This document shows, one piece after another, positions 59,528-64,000 of a stretch of DNA of 64,000 nt (its first letter is position 1; each line of letters begins with the position of its first letter). The translations under genes were made by a program, and so were the position numbers. Source of the DNA: Cacconaster sp964598495 (lineage in GTDB: Bacteria > Bacteroidota > Bacteroidia > Bacteroidales > UBA932); assembly GCA_964598495.1 (NCBI GenBank), contig CAZRBY010000005.1, positions 34,785-98,784 of the forward strand, given 5' to 3'. The notes under the pieces are model-generated. The model was not told the DNA's origin, searched no databases, and saw only the letters and a program-made list of their open reading frames with translations.

Positions 59528-61252
59528 CTACTTTTTATCTTCACTCACCATCACCATCTCGGTGGCTTTAGCCAAAGCCGGGATAATGTGAGGAAAAACA
59601 TACTCTTTGCCTATTTCATGAAGAAAACCAAACTTTTCGATTGAACCATATACATTGTCCTGAACTCCGGAGAGAATAACCTGTATACCTGACTTTTTCG
59701 AACGTTTGTATAGGCTGCGAAGGTTATTGACACCGGTCGAATCGATGAAAGGCACCTTGCGCATACGTATAATGCGTACTTTGACAACATCTTTTTTGGT
59801 TTGGCGGTCAATCTCGTCAATCTTACTGGCAAGCCCGAAAAAGAAGGGTCCGTCAATTTCAAAAATCTCCACTCCATCCGGAACAGAGAGTTGTTCCGTA
59901 CTATCAAGTTGCGCCCTCTCTTCATTCTCGGTTGCAGCGAGATAGTCGCTTTCAAGAACAGTGATTGAAGAGGTTTCTGAAACACGTTTAACAAAGAGGA
60001 TGATAGCCATCAACAAACCCACCTCGATGGCAACCGTCAAATCTATCAGCACAGTCAGGAAAAAAGTAATCAGCAACACTATAACGTCAGCTCTGTCACC
60101 TTTGAGCAAATACATGAATGTCCTCCACTCACTCATATTATAGGCAACCATCACAAGGATTGCCGCAAGGCAAGAGAGTGGAATATAGACAGCATAGGGC
60201 ATAAGGAAGAGGAAAATCATCAGAAGCACTATTGAATGCATGATACCTGCAACGGGAGTCTTTCCTCCGTTGTTGATATTGGTCATTGTGCGAGCAATGG
60301 CACCGGTCGCCGGAATACCTCCAAAAAGAGGAGTAATGATATTTGTTATACCTTGTCCTATAAGCTCAGTATTGGAGTTGTGTCGCTTACCGGTAACACC
60401 GTCTGCAACCATAGCGGCAAGGAGAGATTCGATGGCACAGAGGATGGCGATGGTAAATGCAGGCTGGAAGAGTTTTACAGCAGTATCAAGGGTAATTTTA
60501 GGAGCTACGGGCTGGGGAATGGCTATTCCTCCGGCAAGTTCCGGAAATTTGCTGCCTATTGTGGCAAATTCAAGTCCGGCGAAGCGGGAAAGTATCAAGG
60601 AAATGGCTGTTCCAATAATGATGGCGATCAGTGAACCGGGCACTTTTTTCGTTACTCTTGGCCAAAAAACGATTATTGCAAGACAGAAGAGTGACATTAG
60701 TGTCTCAGTTATGGAAATAGAACCCAAATTGCTGAAATAGCAACCCCATTTGGCAAGAAAACTTGAAGGGACTTCCGCTATACTCATTCCGAAGAAATCC
60801 TTAATCTGAGTGGAAAAGATAGTAACTGCAATACCCGAAGTAAAACCTATCACGATGGGATAAGGTATGAACTTAATCAAAGTGCCAAGTTTGAATACAC
60901 CCATTAGCACCAGCATAATACCCGCCAAAATGGTGGATATTATAAGGCCCTGCATTCCGAACTCGCCCACAATGCCAGCTACAATCACGATAAAAGCCCC
61001 GGTTGGACCTCCGATCAGGAAGTGGGAGCCTCCCAAGAGCGATGTGAGAAAACCTGCAACTACAGCGGTAATCAGACCCTGCTGCGGAGTAACTCCTGAG
61101 GCAATACCGAAAGCGATTGCCAGTGGTAAGGCAACTATACCTACTATTATACCGGCAATAAAATCCTGTATGAAAGTCTGTTTGTTGTAATTGCCTTTCT
61201 TAAAAAGTTCGAAAAATTTTGGTCTGAAGAGCTGTGACAGTCTGGTTTTCAT
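59528..61252 (-). CDS. SulP-family anion transporter with STAS domain
   Basis: 574 residues. About 12-14 hydrophobic helices, with the SulP signatures ALPLAIAFGIASGVTPQQGL near 41-60 and GGSHFLIGGPTGAFIVI near 75-90. A C-terminal STAS domain (about 455-560) follows, with VPFIDSTGVNNLRSLYKRSK near 515. SulP proteins carry sulfate, bicarbonate, dicarboxylates or other anions; the substrate cannot be read off. The place opposite the cysteate synthase gene makes sulfate or sulfite worth testing. The promoter box TACTTTTG is at 61296-61303. Confidence 0.92.
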   Translation of the reverse strand: MKTRLSQLFRPKFFELFKKGNYNKQTFIQDFIAGIIVGIVALPLAIAFGIASGVTPQQGLITAVVAGFLTSLLGGSHFLIGGPTGAFIVIVAGIVGEFGMQGLIISTILAGIMLVLMGVFKLGTLIKFIPYPIVIGFTSGIAVTIFSTQIKDFFGMSIAEVPSSFLAKWGCYFSNLGSISITETLMSLFCLAIIVFWPRVTKKVPGSLIAIIIGTAISLILSRFAGLEFATIGSKFPELAGGIAIPQPVAPKITLDTAVKLFQPAFTIAILCAIESLLAAMVADGVTGKRHNSNTELIGQGITNIITPLFGGIPATGAIARTMTNINNGGKTPVAGIMHSIVLLMIFLFLMPYAVYIPLSCLAAILVMVAYNMSEWRTFMYLLKGDRADVIVLLITFFLTVLIDLTVAIEVGLLMAIILFVKRVSETSSITVLESDYLAATENEERAQLDSTEQLSVPDGVEIFEIDGPFFFGLASKIDEIDRQTKKDVVKVRIIRMRKVPFIDSTGVNNLRSLYKRSKKSGIQVILSGVQDNVYGSIEKFGFLHEIGKEYVFPHIIPALAKATEMVMVSEDKK

Positions 61253-61295
61253 CTTAAATGCAAAATAAGTCCGATTATCTTTTTGATTGAGTGCA

Positions 61296-61303
61296 CAAAA
61301 GTA
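61296..61303 (-). promoter_or_regulatory. -7 box for the SulP gene
   Basis: TACTTTTG on the minus strand, 43 bases before the ATG at 61252, in the divergent spacer with the AtoE gene. Confidence 0.5.
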
Positions 61304-61315
61304 TCTAATTTCAGT

Positions 61316-61323
61316 TAACTTTG
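61316..61323 (+). promoter_or_regulatory. -7 box for the AtoE gene
   Basis: TAACTTTG, 26 bases before the ATG at 61350. Divergent and close to the SulP box. Confidence 0.5.
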
Positions 61324-61349
61324 AAAATTAATTGTCTAAAGCCGGTATT

Positions 61350-62702
61350 ATGTTCAGGAAAATGGTAAACGCCAGTGTACGCGTAGTACAAAGATATCTG
61401 CCGGAGCCCTTTATTTTTGCTCTGCTGCTTACTTTTATTTCATTCGCAGTGGCAATACCCGTATGCAAACAAACACCGTTGGAAGTATTGACCAACTGGG
61501 GCAATGGAGTATGGGGTCTGCTCGCTTTTTCAATGCAGATGGCACTTGTATTGGTATGCGGTTCAACTTTAGCCGACGCACCGGCCATTAAAAAAGGACT
61601 TAATAAACTGGCCTCGATGCCAAGAAGGCCTGTTGGAGCAATTGCGCTCGTTTCCTTAATTTCAGCACTAGCCTGTTGGATCAATTGGGGTTTCGGTCTT
61701 ATCATCGGAGTCGTCTTCGCCAAGTCCATTGCCCGCAAGATGCGCGGTGTCGATTATCGTCTGCTGATTGCCTCTGCCTATAGCGGATTTGTGGTTTGGC
61801 ACGGAGGTATATCCGGCTCCATTCCTTTGGCACTCGCCACTCCCGGTCAGGCGCTTTCTTCAGTAACTATGGGTGTAGTTACGGAGCCTATTGCCATCAG
61901 CAATACCATTCTTTCTCTTTACAACCTTGGAATTTCAGCACTTGTGATCATTTCTCTTGTAATAGTAAATTCCATTATGCATCCTAAGGGGAAAGAGGTG
62001 GTTGAGGTGGATCCCAAACTTCTTGAGGAAGAAGAGGATGAAAGATCTTTCAAACCTGCGACACCGGCGGAGAAGACAGAAAACAGTATTGCGATATCAA
62101 TTATCATCTCGTTAATGGGATTTGCATTTCTGATAATGAAACTCTTTGTACGCGGTGAATCGTTGGATTTGAACTCAGTTATAATGCTCTTCCTTTTCCT
62201 CGGAATAATATTTCACAAGACCCCTATTGCCTATGTCAAATCACTCAATAAAGCGGCCGTAGGTAGTGCGGGAATCCTGCTCCAATTCCCATTTTATGCA
62301 GGTATTATGGGTATAATGACAGGAACTTCTGCTGAAGGCGTTTCACTTGCTGGTGAAATCAGCAATCTTTGTGTGAGAATTTCCAATGAACATACATTCC
62401 CCCTTCTGACATTCCTCAGCGCGGGACTTGTAAATATATTCATACCTTCGGGCGGAGGGCAATGGGCTGTTCAGGGACCAATAATGATGCCTGCCGGAGC
62501 CGCTTTGGGCGTCTCTCCATCAATCACAGGAATGGCCATCGCCTGGGGAGATGCCTGGACAAATCTCATACAACCTTTCTGGGCAATTCCGGCACTTGCC
62601 ATAGCCAAACTCGGAGCAAGAGATATTATGGGCTATTGCCTGATAAATCTCTTGATTACAGGCATAATTATCAGTTTGGGGTTCTTACTCTGGACTTTCT
62701 GA
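61350..62702 (+). CDS. atoE: Short-chain fatty acid transporter, AtoE family
   Basis: 450 residues from the ATG at 61350; a TTG at 61332 lies six codons upstream and closer to the promoter box. About ten hydrophobic helices. SCFA_trans family blocks: YLPEPFIFALLLTFISF near 15, INWGFGLIIGVVFAKSIARK near 112, HGGISGSIPLA near 150, and FIPSGGGQWAVQGPIMMPA near 365 with WGDAWTNLIQPFWAIPAL following. It should move acetoacetate, butyrate or similar acids. It is divergent from SulP and converges with the M19 peptidase gene across a heptamer array. Confidence 0.9.
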   Translation: MFRKMVNASVRVVQRYLPEPFIFALLLTFISFAVAIPVCKQTPLEVLTNWGNGVWGLLAFSMQMALVLVCGSTLADAPAIKKGLNKLASMPRRPVGAIALVSLISALACWINWGFGLIIGVVFAKSIARKMRGVDYRLLIASAYSGFVVWHGGISGSIPLALATPGQALSSVTMGVVTEPIAISNTILSLYNLGISALVIISLVIVNSIMHPKGKEVVEVDPKLLEEEEDERSFKPATPAEKTENSIAISIIISLMGFAFLIMKLFVRGESLDLNSVIMLFLFLGIIFHKTPIAYVKSLNKAAVGSAGILLQFPFYAGIMGIMTGTSAEGVSLAGEISNLCVRISNEHTFPLLTFLSAGLVNIFIPSGGGQWAVQGPIMMPAGAALGVSPSITGMAIAWGDAWTNLIQPFWAIPALAIAKLGARDIMGYCLINLLITGIIISLGFLLWTF

Positions 62703-62705
62703 CTT

Positions 62706-62740
62706 CGGGCTCAGAACTCGAAACTCAGAACTCGAAACTC
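62706..62740 (-). repeat. Heptamer array between AtoE and M19 genes
   Basis: The minus strand reads GAGTTTC, GAGTTCT, GAGTTTC, GAGTTCT, GAGCCCG: two alternating units. It starts 15 bases after the stop of the minus-strand M19 gene and has the sense orientation of that gene. Confidence 0.75.
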
Positions 62741-62755
62741 TCCTGCTCTGAACGA

Positions 62756-63844
62756 TCAGCGCTGCTCTTTGGCGTAACGCTCAACCTGCTCAAAGACGCG
62801 GAGAAAATTGCCTCCCCAGATTTTGATGATATCCTCATCGGAGAAACCATCTTCAATCAGACGTTGCGTGAGATTGTGATACTCACTCATATCCTTGCAG
62901 CCAATGAGTCCCCCGCCACCGTCAAAGTCACTGCCAACGCCCACATGATCGATTCCTACAAGGTCAATGATATAACGTAGATGTTTCATGAAATCATCAA
63001 GCGAAGCGGCACTGTAATCGGGACCATAATGGAGTAGCCAGGCATCAAGAGCCAGATGTATCACGCCGCCATTTTCAGCAATTGCTAAAATCTCTTCGTC
63101 AGTAAGGTTGCGTGAGAGTTCTCGAACCGCGAAAACGCAGGAATGGCTCGCTATAATAGGTGTTTTGCTTACTCGTACAGCCTGGAGTGTGGCATCTCTC
63201 GAAGCGTGCGACAGATCTATCACAATACCTAGTCTATTCATCTCGGCAATCGCCTCTTTTCCGAAGTCTGAAAGACCTCCATGTAGTTTGACTTTTGTAG
63301 TACCGGCATCGGCTATGGCATTATTGCCGTTGTGCGTAAGTCCTATCATTCTCACCCCTTGATCATAGTAGTAGCGGACAAGTGGCAATGAATCGCCAAG
63401 GCAGCAGGCATTCTCTATTGAAAGAAAAAGTGAGACCTTCCCCGCCTTCTTTAGGGCCTTCATCTCTTTTATCGAAGTGGCAATAGCACCGAGTTCACTA
63501 TTCTGCTCCGCATATTGCTTGAGTAACAATATTAATGTGTCGGCATATTCACGTGCAAAACGGTGGAACTCCGTATCAATGGGCCCCTGGTCCTGGTATG
63601 CCGCAAAGAAAGCTGCATCCAAACCGCCGTCATGCATCTGCTGAAATGATACCTGCCCTCCCTTAACGCCGAAATCCCCATCCGGTGTGGCAAGCCACAT
63701 CGAAAAATCGTTGTGGGTATCAATTGTAAACATCTTTTTGTGAAGACGTGCAACCCTTGCATCAACCGTTTCCTCAGCGCATCCTGTAGAAAACAACGTT
63801 ACCAAAAGCAGTAAAGCCACCGAAAAAAATCTTCTTTTTTGCAT
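62756..63844 (-). CDS. M19 membrane dipeptidase (renal dipeptidase-like) lipoprotein
   Basis: 362 residues. A lipobox LLVTLFSTGC ends near residue 22, so it is membrane-anchored outside the cytoplasm. Zinc ligands of M19: His and Asp in TIDTHNDFS near 42, Glu in LSIENACC near 145, His in IDLSHASRD near 212 and HSC near 233. Cleaves dipeptides, including those with D-residues in some homologues. Length is normal. Upstream lie two copies of a 15-bp direct repeat. It and the C69 enzyme at 47146 give the region two exported dipeptidases. Confidence 0.9.
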   Translation of the reverse strand: MQKRRFFSVALLLLVTLFSTGCAEETVDARVARLHKKMFTIDTHNDFSMWLATPDGDFGVKGGQVSFQQMHDGGLDAAFFAAYQDQGPIDTEFHRFAREYADTLILLLKQYAEQNSELGAIATSIKEMKALKKAGKVSLFLSIENACCLGDSLPLVRYYYDQGVRMIGLTHNGNNAIADAGTTKVKLHGGLSDFGKEAIAEMNRLGIVIDLSHASRDATLQAVRVSKTPIIASHSCVFAVRELSRNLTDEEILAIAENGGVIHLALDAWLLHYGPDYSAASLDDFMKHLRYIIDLVGIDHVGVGSDFDGGGGLIGCKDMSEYHNLTQRLIEDGFSDEDIIKIWGGNFLRVFEQVERYAKEQR

Positions 63845-63852
63845 TACTATAG

Positions 63853-63884
63853 ATATTGTATTAAATTATATATTGTATTAAATT
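63853..63884. repeat. Two 15-bp direct repeats upstream of the M19 gene
   Basis: ATATTGTATTAAATT at 63853-63867 and 63870-63884, spaced by two bases (17-bp period). They lie directly before the M19 start and could be a regulator-binding pair. No TAnnTTTG box is seen in this gap. Confidence 0.45.
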
Positions 63885-63931
63885 TTACTTACTCAATTAG
63901 TTATTAATTATTGGCCATCGGTAAACATTAC

Positions 63932-64000
63932 ATACTACACTACATACTACATACTACATACTACATACTACATACTACATACTACATACTACATACTACA
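63932..64000 (-). repeat. Heptamer array running out of the window
   Basis: The plus strand shows ATACTAC once, a 5-base ACTAC, then eight perfect ATACTAC units, i.e. GTAGTAT on the minus strand. It is the same unit as TAGTATG at 58004. It probably follows a minus-strand gene beyond the window edge. Confidence 0.88.

Noticed and set aside
1..64000. tRNA, rRNA, insertion sequences, integrases or prophage genes
   Set aside because: I looked in all spacers and found no cloverleaf-like sequence, transposase or integrase; the spacers are short and mostly explained.

Overview
The window looks like a chromosomal stretch of an anaerobic Bacteroidales bacterium (phylum Bacteroidota). The evidence is a TamA-like outer-membrane lipoprotein, Bacteroidota-type lipoproteins and export proteins, a Wzc kinase with a Gly-Tyr tail, a pyrophosphate-type phosphofructokinase, and repeated TAnnTTTG -7 promoter boxes with few Shine-Dalgarno sites. 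HydG points to [FeFe]-hydrogenase and so to an anaerobe. I do not assign a genus. The sequence is a draft: there is a 10-N gap at 46891-46900 and two probable single-base frameshifts within 4 kb of it.

Layout. 1-7.4 kb: a partial DUF4143-type ATPase cut by the window edge, a GH20 hexosaminidase, TamL, a SpoU-type RNA methyltransferase and an SLC13/DASS permease. 7.5-31.6 kb: a minus-strand surface-polysaccharide locus of about 21 genes, read from a promoter near 31.63 kb. It carries an almost complete Wbp route (WbpA-B-D-E, then WbpI and the amidotransferase WbpG) to a 2,3-diacetamido or amidino uronic acid. It also has CapE, a free CapF-like cupin, a WbpP-like epimerase, a flippase, a polymerase, an initiating phosphosugar transferase, glycosyltransferases, a CapK ligase and a MaoC protein. 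Its last genes are the Wza/Wzc export pair. The 12-20 kb core is clearly more AT-rich than its flanks. 31.7-36.4 kb: a HAD protein, a secreted alpha/beta hydrolase, a GH13 amylase and PPi-type PFK. 36.4-46.9 kb: a dense plus-strand run of ligA, yihY, hydG, rel, an Ig-like lipoprotein, a beta-barrel protein and ispG. 46.9-52.9 kb: a frameshifted C69 dipeptidase facing carA-carB; CarA lacks the usual catalytic His and Glu, and carB is frameshifted. 53.0-58.0 kb: a five-gene heterodisulfide-reductase-like (Qmo/Dsr-like) membrane redox operon. 58.2-63.8 kb: a cysteate-synthase-family PLP enzyme convergent with a SulP transporter, an AtoE-type fatty-acid transporter and an M19 dipeptidase lipoprotein.

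Two things stand out. First, a family of degenerate 7-bp tandem repeats (core K-R-G-T-N-N-N: TAGTATG, GAGTATG, GAGTTAC, GGGGTAC, GAGTTCT, GAGTTTC) lies at the 3' ends of genes. It usually starts exactly at a TAG stop codon and reads in the sense direction of the upstream gene. I find it at 703-751, 7440-7480, 33604-33638, 57990-58177, 62706-62740 and 63932-64000. Second, the Hdr-like complex sits beside a cysteate synthase and a SulP transporter, which suggests sulfite/sulfonate metabolism, possibly for sulfonolipids; this link is inference from position.
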